Below are positions 33,011 through 41,888 of a stretch of 64,000 nucleotides of DNA, piece by piece. This DNA is from Mitsuaria sp. PDC51 (GTDB taxonomy: Bacteria > Pseudomonadota > Gammaproteobacteria > Burkholderiales > Burkholderiaceae_C): contig NZ_FOZE01000003.1 in the NCBI RefSeq assembly GCF_900113225.1, forward strand, positions 186,001 to 250,000. The letters are read 5' to 3'. Both the position numbers and the translations under genes were made by a program. Each line of letters starts with the position of its first letter. Positions within the stretch are counted from its first letter, which is position 1. The notes beneath the pieces are model-generated. The model searched no databases. It saw nothing but the letters and a program-made list of their open reading frames with translations, and was not told the origin of the DNA.

Positions 33011-35182
33011 TCAATCGCCCACCAGCACCCGCCCGCTCAGCGGGCCGATCTCGATCAGCAACTGGCCGTTGCCCGCCGCCTTCATCGGCGCGCCGGGCGT
33101 CAGCGCGTCGATGAAGGGCGTGGCGCGCAGCGCCGGCGGCAGCGCGAGGGTCACCCGCATCGGCTCGGTGGCGTTGTTCATCGCCACGATCGCGCTGCGG
33201 CGGCCGTCCTGGCGCAGCAGCACGATCACGTGCTCGTCCAGCCACAGCGGCGCGGACAGGCTGCCGTGCCGCAGCACCGGCTGCGATTGCCGCAGGCCGA
33301 CCAGGCGCTTGACCTGCGCGCGCAGCGCCAGGTCCGGCTGCCCGCCTTCGTCGGCCCAGGGGTAGGGCGCGCGGTTGTACGGGTCCTCGCCGCCGCCAAG
33401 GCCCACCTCGTCGCCGTAATAGATCGTCGGCGCGCCCGGGTAGCTCATCTGGAAGAACATCGCCAGCAGCAGGCGCTGCTTGCCGTCGGCGACCTTCTCC
33501 GGCGGGCTGTCGTCGCGCACGCCGAAGTGATGCAGCGCGCGCGGCTGGTCGTGCGAGGACAGCAGCGTCATGGACGCGAACAGCGCCTGCGGCGGATAGG
33601 ACTCGCGCAGCAGCTCCAGGTTCTGGTAGGCGCGCTCCGCGCTGACGCCGGCCGCGAAGTCCAGCACGGCATTGCGGAAGATGTAGTTCATCGTCGCGTC
33701 GAAGGTGTCGCCGAGGAAGAACTTGCTGGCGTCGAACCAGGTCTCCGCGATCGTCAGCGCCTCCGGCTGGTGACGCTTGACCGCGATGCGCCAGGCGCGC
33801 CAGAAATCGTCCGGCACCCAGGGCGCGACGTCCATGCGCCAGCCCGCCGCGCCGCGGTCCAGCCAGAACTGCATCACGCCGTCCCGGCCGAAGGCGTAGT
33901 CGCGGAAGGCGCGGCTGGACTTGTCCAGCTCGGGCAGGTCCTTGATGCCGATCCAGGCGGCGTACTGGTCGTCGGGCTTGGGCCGGGAGAGGTCGAAGCG
34001 GAACCAGCTCGCATAGGGCGAGGCCGGGTTGGCCTTGCCGTTGTCGAAGGCGCCGCCGGCCGGGAAGTTGCCGAAGCGGTTGAAGTAGGGCGAGTCCGCG
34101 CCGACGTGGTTCAGCGAGGTGTCCGGGATCACGCGCAGGCCGCGCTTGCCGGCCTCGCTGGTCAGGCGCTGGAAGTCGTCGTTGCTGCCGAAGGCGGGAT
34201 CGATGCGCTTGTAGTCGCCGGTGTCGTACTTGTGATTGCTGGCGGCCTGGAAGACCGGCGTCAGGTACAGCGCGTTGACGCCCAGCTCGCGCAGGTCATC
34301 GAGCTTGTCGATGAGGCCGGCCAGGTCGCCGCCGAAGAAGTCGTTGTTGTAGACCGCGTCCGAGCCGTCGCCGCTGCCCGGCTTGTACGGGCGGTCCAGC
34401 CAGCGCGGATGGCGCTCGATGCCGTGGTCCTGGTACCGGGCCTGGCCGACCTTCGGATCGTTGGAGGTGTCGCCGTTGCGGAAGCGCTCGGGGAAGACGT
34501 AGTAGTAGATGAGGTCGCGCGCGAAGCCGGGGACGGCGAAGTCGGAGGCGTGGATGGTCTGGCGATAGCGGCGGATCGAGAACGGCCCCTTGGCATCGGG
34601 GCCCTCGGGCAGCCGCGCGATGCTGGCCGGCCCCATCGAGCCCTTCTCCTTGGTCCAGTGGATCGGGTCGGCGTTGTTCTGGACGACGTAGCGGGCACCG
34701 TCGATCGTGGCGATGAAGTAGTAGCCGTAGACGCCCGGCGCGCCGAAGCGGTGGCGGGCCTTCCAGCGCTCGCGGCCCTCGGCGGTGCCGGCCTTGTGCA
34801 GCGGCACGCGCGCCTCCTCGGCATAGGCGATCAGGTCCTCGTTGCCCTCGACGCGGCGGCGCTCGACGACCAGCTCGAGCTTCTCGACGCCGGGCAGCGC
34901 GGTCAGCTGGAACTCGATCCAGGTCTTGGCCGGCTGCGCGCCGAAGGGCGTCTTGAAGGCGGCGAGGCGCGAGTCGTAGCGCAGGCTTGCCGCGACGGCG
35001 CCCAGCGACGCGGCGCAGGCGCCCGAAGCGCTCGGCGTGGGCATCGCTGGAGGTGGGCCGGCCTCGTCGGCCCGCGCGGCCAGCGCCGGCCCGGTGGCGT
35101 ACAGCGTGGCCGCCAGGCCGGTCAGCAGCGCGGCGGGGAGGGACGCGAGCGGCGCGCGTCGGCGTGGCAATGAGGCGTGCAT
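33011..35182 (-). CDS. Exported GH13 neopullulanase/cyclomaltodextrinase-like alpha-amylase
   Basis: A 723-residue GH13 enzyme. A signal peptide (PLASLPAALLTGLAATLYATGPALAARAD) indicates export. An N-terminal beta domain (about 60-215) precedes the catalytic barrel. The GH13 regions are region I DTSLNHVG, region II GWRMDVAP with nucleophile Asp451, region III AETWFD with acid/base Glu480, and region IV LSSHDQPR with Asp545. Enzymes of this group hydrolyse maltodextrins, cyclodextrins or pullulan. It would supply short maltodextrins in the periplasm for the MalKEFG system at 40985-45855. Confidence 0.87.
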   Translation of the reverse strand: MHASLPRRRAPLASLPAALLTGLAATLYATGPALAARADEAGPPPAMPTPSASGACAASLGAVAASLRYDSRLAAFKTPFGAQPAKTWIEFQLTALPGVEKLELVVERRRVEGNEDLIAYAEEARVPLHKAGTAEGRERWKARHRFGAPGVYGYYFIATIDGARYVVQNNADPIHWTKEKGSMGPASIARLPEGPDAKGPFSIRRYRQTIHASDFAVPGFARDLIYYYVFPERFRNGDTSNDPKVGQARYQDHGIERHPRWLDRPYKPGSGDGSDAVYNNDFFGGDLAGLIDKLDDLRELGVNALYLTPVFQAASNHKYDTGDYKRIDPAFGSNDDFQRLTSEAGKRGLRVIPDTSLNHVGADSPYFNRFGNFPAGGAFDNGKANPASPYASWFRFDLSRPKPDDQYAAWIGIKDLPELDKSSRAFRDYAFGRDGVMQFWLDRGAAGWRMDVAPWVPDDFWRAWRIAVKRHQPEALTIAETWFDASKFFLGDTFDATMNYIFRNAVLDFAAGVSAERAYQNLELLRESYPPQALFASMTLLSSHDQPRALHHFGVRDDSPPEKVADGKQRLLLAMFFQMSYPGAPTIYYGDEVGLGGGEDPYNRAPYPWADEGGQPDLALRAQVKRLVGLRQSQPVLRHGSLSAPLWLDEHVIVLLRQDGRRSAIVAMNNATEPMRVTLALPPALRATPFIDALTPGAPMKAAGNGQLLIEIGPLSGRVLVGD

Positions 35183-35257
35183 GGCCGGGAACGCTACCTC
35201 GGATTCGAGGCGAGAGCCCTCGGGGTCAGCCCTTCTTCGGGCTTGCGTCCCTCCGGC

Positions 35258-36160
35258 CTACGCGCTCACGAACGGGCGCTCCCGCATCCAGGTCGTCGCG
35301 ACCCATTTCTCGCCCTGGACAACGGCCGCGCTGGCGTGCAGCGAGGCGTGGTCCAGTTGCCCTTGGGCATTGGTGTATTCGAAGTAGACGGCGTGGCCGC
35401 GCTGCGGCGACACCGCCCAGCCGACCGCCGGGAAGACCGTCTCGCCGCCGGCGGGCACGTCGTTCAGGTAGGTCACCAAGGTGCTGACGCGCTGGCCGCT
35501 GCGATCGATCGAGGCCCGGTTGGCCGGGTTGGACGGCACGAGGAAGTCGTAGTGGGGCGCGCTGCCGGCGCCTGGCGGGTAGTGCAGGACCTGCAGGCCT
35601 TCGGCGTGCGCGACCGGGAGGTTCATCAGCTCGGCCAGGCGCTGCTCCAGGCGCGCGATCAGCGGCGTCTCGGCGCGCCGGAAGAACATGCCGAAGCTGC
35701 TGCGCAAGCCGCTCACCACGTCGCGACCGGTGTGCGGATCGACGAGCGTCGAGGGCCGCAGTCGCGGGCGCGCCAGCGCGATGAGCTGCTCGCATTCATC
35801 GGCATCGATCACGCCGTTCAGCACCGCCAGCAGCGGCTGTGCCGCGCGCGCGGCGACGCGCACGAGGCGGTCATGCGTCGCGATCGAGGTGCCTGGACGC
35901 AGGCGCGGCTCGCCATGGCGATATGGCGGCAGCGGCGTGCCGCCCGGCGCCGCGGGCGTGGGCAGCGCGACCTGATCCACCGGCATCGGCGCGTGGCCGT
36001 GGCGCGCGCGGACGAAGCCGTCGACGATCGCCTGCGCGGCCTCCGGCGCGATGGCGCGCTCACGCAGCGCGTGGCACAGCTCATCGGGCGACGCGCCGTC
36101 GTCCAGATGTCGACGGACCCAATCGCCCAGGGCCGAAGGAAAGCGCACGACGCTCGTCAT
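35258..36160 (-). CDS. Prolyl 4-hydroxylase-like Fe(II)/2-oxoglutarate dioxygenase
   Basis: A 300-residue protein starting at MTSVVRFPSALGDWVRRHL. The N-terminal 110 residues resemble a helical adaptor. The C-terminal part is a prolyl-4-hydroxylase double-stranded beta helix with metal ligands in HYDFLVP (HxD), a distal His in DHASLHAS and the 2-oxoglutarate Lys in VQGEKWVATTWMRE. No signal peptide is seen, so it is cytoplasmic. It hydroxylates an unknown protein or amino-acid substrate. It is the last gene of a four-gene operon, 8 bp after the lipoprotein gene. Confidence 0.83.
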   Translation of the reverse strand: MTSVVRFPSALGDWVRRHLDDGASPDELCHALRERAIAPEAAQAIVDGFVRARHGHAPMPVDQVALPTPAAPGGTPLPPYRHGEPRLRPGTSIATHDRLVRVAARAAQPLLAVLNGVIDADECEQLIALARPRLRPSTLVDPHTGRDVVSGLRSSFGMFFRRAETPLIARLEQRLAELMNLPVAHAEGLQVLHYPPGAGSAPHYDFLVPSNPANRASIDRSGQRVSTLVTYLNDVPAGGETVFPAVGWAVSPQRGHAVYFEYTNAQGQLDHASLHASAAVVQGEKWVATTWMRERPFVSA

Positions 36161-36168
36161 GGCGGCGC

Positions 36169-36846
36169 TCAGGGCAGGTCCACCGCCACCCAGCCGGTCG
36201 CCGTCGGCCGGAACCGCTCCTGCAACTGCGCGCTGCCCGCTCCGCGGATCACCTGGGCGACGACGGGGAAGACCCGCTGCACCTCGGCGTCCGCGGTCCA
36301 GGGCGCGGCCTTCACCTGGTAGGTGTAGCTGACCGTCGCGAGCCGGTCCCGGCCTTCGCCGGCCAGTTCCCAATGGACGACCCGGTCCAGGCTCAGCCTG
36401 GCCGCGCAGAAGTCGCCGACCGTCTGCCGGCCGCCACCCGGCGTGGCTCGCTCCCGCGTCAGGTAGAACTGCCGGCCCGCCTCGGTCAGCGCATAACGGC
36501 GGACCTTCATGCGGTGCGGCATCTCCTGATCGTCCTTGACATCGACGTCGGCGACCGTCGAGCTCGCCAGCCCCAGTCGCTCCAGGACCGGCAGTTGCAG
36601 CGCGTTGCGCGCGCCGGTGTCGATCTCGTGCTGCGTCAGGTCGATGGGCCAGTCGGTCTTGGCCAGGCACAGGTCACCGCGCTGGGCGAGGTAGTCCTTC
36701 AGCGCCGCGGCGAACTGGTCCGAGGACGGTGCCACCGAGCGCGTGCATCCGCTGAGCGCGTTCAGGACGAGCGCGCTCGCGATCAGACCGATGGACACGG
36801 CAGTGCGGCGCAAGAGGAAGGCGTTGGTCATGGGGAAGCGACGCAT
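36169..36846 (-). CDS. Hypothetical lipoprotein
   Basis: Up to 225 residues. The ATG at 36846 overlaps the stop of the di-heme gene (TGATG) and implies coupling; an in-frame ATG at 36831 gives a more usual signal of 220 residues. A lipobox LSGC (Cys34 or Cys29) marks a lipoprotein. The mature part has no family I recognise (AALKDYLAQRGDLCLAKTDWPIDLTQ, MKVRRYALTEAGRQFYL, ARLSLDRVVHWELAGEGRDRLATVSYTYQVKAAPWT); the strand-rich C-terminus resembles small periplasmic accessory domains. It sits between the di-heme enzyme and the hydroxylase. Confidence 0.7.
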   Translation of the reverse strand: MRRFPMTNAFLLRRTAVSIGLIASALVLNALSGCTRSVAPSSDQFAAALKDYLAQRGDLCLAKTDWPIDLTQHEIDTGARNALQLPVLERLGLASSTVADVDVKDDQEMPHRMKVRRYALTEAGRQFYLTRERATPGGGRQTVGDFCAARLSLDRVVHWELAGEGRDRLATVSYTYQVKAAPWTADAEVQRVFPVVAQVIRGAGSAQLQERFRPTATGWVAVDLP

Positions 36847-38258
36847 CACGACATGCAGGCGCCCGGCTTGGGCGGCTCGGCCGGCTGCACGTCCTTGTCG
36901 TTGAGCGTGTTGAGGAAGCAGAGGAGGTCGGCGATGTCCTGCTCGGACATCGGCGGCTTGCTGTGGGCGGGACGGCCGTCCAGCGGCATCTGCGTGTCGA
37001 TGTTGCCGACGAAGCGCGCGGGCAGGTCGTCGAACTTGCGCACCTGGCCGCCGACGTACTGCGTGGTGATCAGGCCGTAGCCCGGGAAGTCCGGATCGGG
37101 CGTGGCCTTGGCCTGGCCGCCGACGGTGGGGTACCAGAGCTCCGGCATCGTGTCGCGCGTGTTGTAGAAGCGGATCGTCTGCTCGAGCGAATGGAAGATG
37201 CCGTTGTGGAAGAAGCTGCGCCGCGAAGCGACGTTGCGCAGCGTGGGCGACTTGAACATGCCGCAGAAGCGGTTGCCCGGCGTCGGCGGGTGATCGGTGC
37301 GGGCCGGGCCGCACAGGCCGAGGTCGACGTAGCCCGGGTCCGCGTTCACGGGCAGCGCCGCGTTGCGCGGCACGCCGATGGCCTCGTAGGAGAAGTCGGT
37401 GAAGAGCGCCGTGCTGCCGTTCAGGCCGGCGCCCTGGTAGTGGCACGACGCGCAGTTGCCGCCGTTCGGATCGGCGAAGACCTTCAGCCCGCGGGCCTCG
37501 GCCGGCGTGAGCACGCCGCCGATCTTGTTGCCGATGTAGAGGTCGAACTTGCTGGAGTAGGGATGGAAGCTGACGTCCTCGAGCTGGAAGGCCTGCAGCG
37601 CCTGGCCCGCGGCGGCGAAGGCGCGGTCCACGTCGTCGAAGACCTGCGCGCCGAAGGCCTGGCGGAACAGCGTCGCATAGGGACCCGCCTGCAACTGCTT
37701 CACGACATCGGCGCGGCTGGCATTGGCCATCTCGCGCGGATCGAGCAGCGGCAGGCCGGCCTGCTCGGCGAGCGTGGCCGCGCGGCCGTCCCAGGCGAAG
37801 CCGCCGCCGGGACCCGGCACGCTGACGCCATCGGGGTTGTCGAGCAGGTCCGCGTAGGGCGGCGTCGCGTCCTTGTAGCGCAGCGACGGCACGGCCCGCG
37901 TGCCGGTCTGGTTCATCGCCGGACCGCCCAGCTGGGCGGACAGGTCGTTGGACGGCGCATAGGCGTGCTTCGGGTCGTGGCAGGTCGAGCAGGCCATGCG
38001 GCCGGAGGCCGACAGCGAGGTGTCGAAGAACATCCTCTGGCCGACCTGCGCCGCCAGGCTCAGCGGGGTCGCCGGGTTCAGCGCCGTGCCCACGCTGTCG
38101 GAAGCGGCCGCGGTGGTGCTGGCGGACGGGCCCGCCGGCGTCGCCTCGCCGGACGGGCCGCAGGCCGCGAGCAACGCGCCCAGGCCCACGCACGCGCCGG
38201 TGCCCACGAGGGCCGCCAGCGACGCGCGGGCGGAGGAGAGGAGAGCTCGCCGTGACAT
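36846..38258 (-). CDS. Di-heme cytochrome c peroxidase / MauG-family lipoprotein
   Basis: A 470-residue exported protein. The N-terminus MSRRALLSSARASLAALVG has an Arg pair and a lipobox LAAC (Cys33). Two c-type heme sites are visible: CSTCH at residues 90-94 and CASCH at 269-273, the spacing of the bacterial cytochrome c peroxidase/MauG family. Members either reduce peroxide or oxidatively modify a partner protein. It starts 17 bp after the phosphoesterase gene and overlaps the lipoprotein gene, in an operon without an obvious MbnP- or methylamine-dehydrogenase-type substrate. Confidence 0.88.
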   Translation of the reverse strand: MSRRALLSSARASLAALVGTGACVGLGALLAACGPSGEATPAGPSASTTAAASDSVGTALNPATPLSLAAQVGQRMFFDTSLSASGRMACSTCHDPKHAYAPSNDLSAQLGGPAMNQTGTRAVPSLRYKDATPPYADLLDNPDGVSVPGPGGGFAWDGRAATLAEQAGLPLLDPREMANASRADVVKQLQAGPYATLFRQAFGAQVFDDVDRAFAAAGQALQAFQLEDVSFHPYSSKFDLYIGNKIGGVLTPAEARGLKVFADPNGGNCASCHYQGAGLNGSTALFTDFSYEAIGVPRNAALPVNADPGYVDLGLCGPARTDHPPTPGNRFCGMFKSPTLRNVASRRSFFHNGIFHSLEQTIRFYNTRDTMPELWYPTVGGQAKATPDPDFPGYGLITTQYVGGQVRKFDDLPARFVGNIDTQMPLDGRPAHSKPPMSEQDIADLLCFLNTLNDKDVQPAEPPKPGACMS

Positions 38259-38275
38259 CGCGCGCGTCGACGGGC

Positions 38276-40573
38276 TTACTTCGTCAGCGCCCAGACATTG
38301 GTCTGGACCGCGTCGGCGCCGATCTGCGCCGGCGTGTTCACGTCGGCCGACTGCTTCTGCGTATAGCTCGCCGGTGCCTGCCAGGCGTGGTTGATGGCGC
38401 GCACCGCGTCGAAGTGGGTGTCGGCGCTGCCGGCGTACTCGGGCAGGTTGAGGATGTTGGCGGCGATGAACTTCTCGGTGTACTTCGAGCGGTTCATGTA
38501 GGACGCATCCACCGCCGGGTCCGCCAGCTGGAACATGTCCTGCAGCGTGCGCACGAACGAGAAGTGGCTGTAGGCATCGCCGTCGGAGACGCCCTTGGGC
38601 GCGCCCGCCTGGTTGGTCAGGATGCCGAAGATGCTCTGGCCGTGGCCGCGGTTGCCCTTGGTGTAGTTGTTGATGCTGGCGTCCACCGTGACCGCGCCGG
38701 TCTTGGGATCGACGACCAGCGGCTTGGACACCGCGCTGTTGGAGACGTTCCAGCCACAGCAGGAATTGAAGCCCGAGGTGGCGTTGCCTTCGTCGAACAT
38801 CAGCACGATCGCGACGCGCTTGGCCGGGTTCTTCCACAGCGGCGAGGCCTGGATCTTCTTCACCAGCGCGTCAACGTAGTTGTCGCCGCGCGTGATGATG
38901 TTGGCCGCCGCGGTCGGCGCCACGTTGTTGGCGACGCTGCCGCAGTCGCTGGCGGTGGCGGTGCCGCCGCCCGCCAGCTTGCCCACGACGCTGATGCCGT
39001 GCATGTCGTCGCACTGGTCGGGCACCAGGAAGTTCAGCGTGCCGACCTTGCCGCTGGCCAGGTCGGTGCCGAGCTGGTCGACGTCGTAGTTGGCGGGCAT
39101 CGCATACGCGCTGCTGTTCTTCAGGTTGGCGTCCCACTGGCCGCCGCCCATGGTGCGGTTGCTGTACTTGAACTCCGGCGCGCTGCGCACGTTCTGGTAG
39201 GCCATGCCCGGGTGGTGCTTGGTCTTGTAGAGGCCGGCGGGCATCGGCAGCGTCAGCGCGGCGTTGCCGACGGCGGCGGTGTTGCCGTTGAGGGTGCCGG
39301 GCGCGTAGACGTTGTCCGCGGCGGTGACGGCGGCATCGGCGACGCTGTCGGTGCGGAAGTCCTGGCCGGGGTTCATCGACTCGCTGTAGGTGCGCCAGGT
39401 CATGCCGGCGGCCGCGATCGCGTTGAACAGGTTGGGCTTGCCGACGATGTTGTGGTTGACCGCCGCGGTCTGCGTGCAGCTGGCGTTGAAGGGCGAGCTG
39501 GCCAGGCCCGGCTGGGTCTTGTCGGGCAGCGGCAGGTCCTGGATCGCGTTCGGGCCGGTGGCGTCGCAGTTCCACTGGCTGTCGTCGGTGATGCCGAAGT
39601 CGTCGGCGCCCCCCAGCGCGGTGTAGTTGGGCTCGGACGGATTGCCGGTGGCGTAGTAGCTGGTCAGCTGGTTGCCGCTGGCCAGCAGCGCGTTGATCTT
39701 GGGCGCCCACGGCGAGCCCTTGATCGACAGCGTCGCCTTGTTCTCCAGCATCACGATGAAGAGATGGTCGTAGCGCGGGATGCCTTCGAGGTTGAAGGCC
39801 GCCTGCTGCGCCTGCGCGAAGGTGATCTTCGCGCGGGTGTCGGTCCCGCTGGGCGCGGTGGAGGCGCTGACGTTGGCGGCCCCGGCCAGGCGCGGATCGC
39901 CGCCGGGCACGGCCAGCGCGTCGGGATAGAGGTCGCCGCGGTCGAGCTTGGTGATGGCGTAGGTGAAGCGGTTGTCCAGGGCCTTGGACTCGGCCAGCAT
40001 GGCGGCCTGGTCGGCGCCGCTGACGGTGTTGACGTCGGCCAGCACCTTATCGAGGGAGACGCCGATGCGGGTCGCCACGGTCTGCTTCTCGACGGCGTAG
40101 CTGCTGCCGTTGGCCTCGACCAGCCGCTGCACCTCCGAGGACAGCGGGCTGATGACGACCTGGCCGGCCTGGTCGAGGACCTGGTCCAGCGAGGCGCGCA
40201 GCACGTCGCGGCTGGCGACCTTGGCGCCGGTGGCGGAGACGGTGGCGTCGGTGCCGATGTCGGCGATCAGCGCGGCATTGGCCGGCACGGTCAGCGAGAA
40301 ACGGCCCTGGGCATCGGTGACGACCGGGTGCTCGGCGGCATCGCAGACGCCGTTGCCGTCGGCGTCGACGCAGACCTTGGCGCCGACGTAGTAGGCGGGC
40401 GCCAGGGTGGGATCCGTGGCGCTGCCGGGCGTGAAGCTGGCGGCGGTGACGACGCCGCTGATCGTGACGCTGGGCGTCGACGGGCCGTCGTTGTCGGAAC
40501 CGCAGGCGGCCAGGATGGCGGCGGCGATCAGGGTGAGCGAGGCGTTCAGCGCGGTGGATTTGCTGGGTCGCAT
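38276..40573 (-). CDS. Phosphoesterase-family lipoprotein (acid phosphatase/phospholipase C-like)
   Basis: A 765-residue lipoprotein. The start at MRPSKSTALNASLTLIAAAILAACG puts the lipobox Cys at residue 24. Residues about 30-110 form an extracellular-type domain with EF-hand-like CVDADGNGVCDAAEHP. The catalytic part is the phosphoesterase family: YDHLFIVMLENKATLS, SYYATGNPSEPNYTALGG around the expected Thr/Ser nucleophile, PDQCDDMHG and LMFDEGNATSGF. It should hydrolyse phosphomonoesters or phospholipids outside the inner membrane. It heads the operon with the di-heme enzyme. Confidence 0.82.
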   Translation of the reverse strand: MRPSKSTALNASLTLIAAAILAACGSDNDGPSTPSVTISGVVTAASFTPGSATDPTLAPAYYVGAKVCVDADGNGVCDAAEHPVVTDAQGRFSLTVPANAALIADIGTDATVSATGAKVASRDVLRASLDQVLDQAGQVVISPLSSEVQRLVEANGSSYAVEKQTVATRIGVSLDKVLADVNTVSGADQAAMLAESKALDNRFTYAITKLDRGDLYPDALAVPGGDPRLAGAANVSASTAPSGTDTRAKITFAQAQQAAFNLEGIPRYDHLFIVMLENKATLSIKGSPWAPKINALLASGNQLTSYYATGNPSEPNYTALGGADDFGITDDSQWNCDATGPNAIQDLPLPDKTQPGLASSPFNASCTQTAAVNHNIVGKPNLFNAIAAAGMTWRTYSESMNPGQDFRTDSVADAAVTAADNVYAPGTLNGNTAAVGNAALTLPMPAGLYKTKHHPGMAYQNVRSAPEFKYSNRTMGGGQWDANLKNSSAYAMPANYDVDQLGTDLASGKVGTLNFLVPDQCDDMHGISVVGKLAGGGTATASDCGSVANNVAPTAAANIITRGDNYVDALVKKIQASPLWKNPAKRVAIVLMFDEGNATSGFNSCCGWNVSNSAVSKPLVVDPKTGAVTVDASINNYTKGNRGHGQSIFGILTNQAGAPKGVSDGDAYSHFSFVRTLQDMFQLADPAVDASYMNRSKYTEKFIAANILNLPEYAGSADTHFDAVRAINHAWQAPASYTQKQSADVNTPAQIGADAVQTNVWALTK

Positions 40574-40984
40574 GGGGCGTCCTGGAGTGGTGGCGATGGC
40601 GGATTCGAGCGGTCCGGGCAGGGGCCGGCTCGAAACGCGGCGCACTCTAGGAATCACGCATGACGGATCCGTGTCACCCGGCGTCAAGGACGCGTGAGAA
40701 CTCAGGCGCCATCGGGCCTAGCGCGTTTCGCAAAGTTTGGTGAAGCGGCGCGAAGGGGCGGATTGGCTCGTGGCTCGCACGCGGCTTGGCGCGAGCGCAA
40801 CGCCTTGGCGGCGAGTGGAGGCTTCGTGTCGCGGGTCCGCGCATCACGCCCGGACCGAGCGCTCAAGGCGTCTCTTGCAGCCCCACCGGGAGCGCGATGT
40901 TCACCGTTCTGGACAAAATGCGCTGCGCATGTCCAGAACGGTGAACACGATGCCGGCAGACGCGCTGACGGCGCGTCGCGCCCG
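40574..40984. other. Intergenic region with an extended palindrome
   Basis: 411 bp lie between the start of the phosphoesterase gene and the end of malG. I see no gene. The left part should hold the phosphoesterase promoter; it includes the palindrome ACGGATCCGT at 40663-40672. The right part holds an 18-bp inverted repeat at 40898-40947, downstream of malG. Confidence 0.65.
40898..40947. repeat. Perfect 18-bp inverted repeat downstream of malG
   Basis: TGTTCACCGTTCTGGACA (40898-40915) and its exact complement (40930-40947) flank 14 bases that themselves hold ATGCGC-T-GCGCAT. It begins 38 bases after the malG stop on the minus strand. It may act as a terminator or transcript-end stabiliser, but the arms are far longer than in the other terminators here and no U run follows. 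Confidence 0.92.
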
Positions 40985-41875
40985 TCAGCCCTTCACCCCG
41001 CCCGCCGTCAACCCCGACACGATCCAGCGCTGCGCCAGCAGGAACACCGCCGTGATCGGCAGGCCCGACAGCACCGCCGCGGCGGCGAAGTCGCCCCACA
41101 GGAAGCGCTGGTCGTGCAGGTAGTACTTTGAGCCCACCGCCAGGGTCAGGTTGGACTCCTCGCGCAGCAGCACCGACGCGACCGGGTATTCGATGATGCA
41201 GCCGATGAAGGCCAGCACGAACACCACCATCAGGATCGGCACCGCCATCGGCAGCAGCACCAGCCGGAAGGCCTGCCAGTGCGACGCGCCGTCGACCTTG
41301 GCGTTCTCCTCGATCTCGACCGGGATGGTCTCGAAGTAGCCCTTGATGGTCCAGATGTGCGTCGCCACGCCGCCCAGGTAGGCCACGATCACGCCGGCGT
41401 GCGTCTCGATGCCCAGCCAGGGCACGAAGCTGCCGATGGTCTCGAAGATCGCGTAGATCGCCACCAGCGCCAGCACCGGCGGGAACATCTGCAGCAGCAG
41501 CATGCTGTTCAGGATGCCGCCCTTGAACGGGAACCGCAGCCGCGCGAAACCGTAGGCCGCCGTCGTCGAGATGCCCACGATGAGCAGCGCCGAGATCGTC
41601 GCCACCTTGATCGAGTTCCACAGCCAGGTCAGCACCGGGAACGGGGGCTGCACCAGCGAGCCATCCGCCGCCTGGTACGGAATGCCCAGCGCCAGCTGCC
41701 AGTGCTCCAGACTGATCGTCGTGGGGATCAGGCTGCCCGTGGCGAAGTTGCCCGGCCGCAGCGAGATCGACACCACCGCCAGCAGCGGGAACAGCGTCAC
41801 CGCCAGGAAAACCCACAGCAGCGCATGCGCCGCGACGACGCGCCAGCGCGCCTGCTTGCCTCGAACGATCGCCAT
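40985..41875 (-). CDS. malG: Maltose/maltodextrin ABC transporter permease MalG
   Basis: A 296-residue permease with about six membrane helices and the EAA loop [23 protein letters not shown]. Homology to MalG is evident in [27 protein letters not shown] and the C-terminal GLTAGGVKG. It is 13 bp after malF and last in the malKEFG operon, and pairs with MalF to import maltodextrins. Confidence 0.92.
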   Translation of the reverse strand: MAIVRGKQARWRVVAAHALLWVFLAVTLFPLLAVVSISLRPGNFATGSLIPTTISLEHWQLALGIPYQAADGSLVQPPFPVLTWLWNSIKVATISALLIVGISTTAAYGFARLRFPFKGGILNSMLLLQMFPPVLALVAIYAIFETIGSFVPWLGIETHAGVIVAYLGGVATHIWTIKGYFETIPVEIEENAKVDGASHWQAFRLVLLPMAVPILMVVFVLAFIGCIIEYPVASVLLREESNLTLAVGSKYYLHDQRFLWGDFAAAAVLSGLPITAVFLLAQRWIVSGLTAGGVKG

Positions 41876-41888
41876 GGTCCGGGCGTCC

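Noticed and set aside
40640-40690. Possible Pho box upstream of the phosphoesterase gene (GTGTCAC and GCGTCA)
   Set aside because: The half-sites do not keep the 11-bp period and match poorly; only a weak suggestion, so not annotated.
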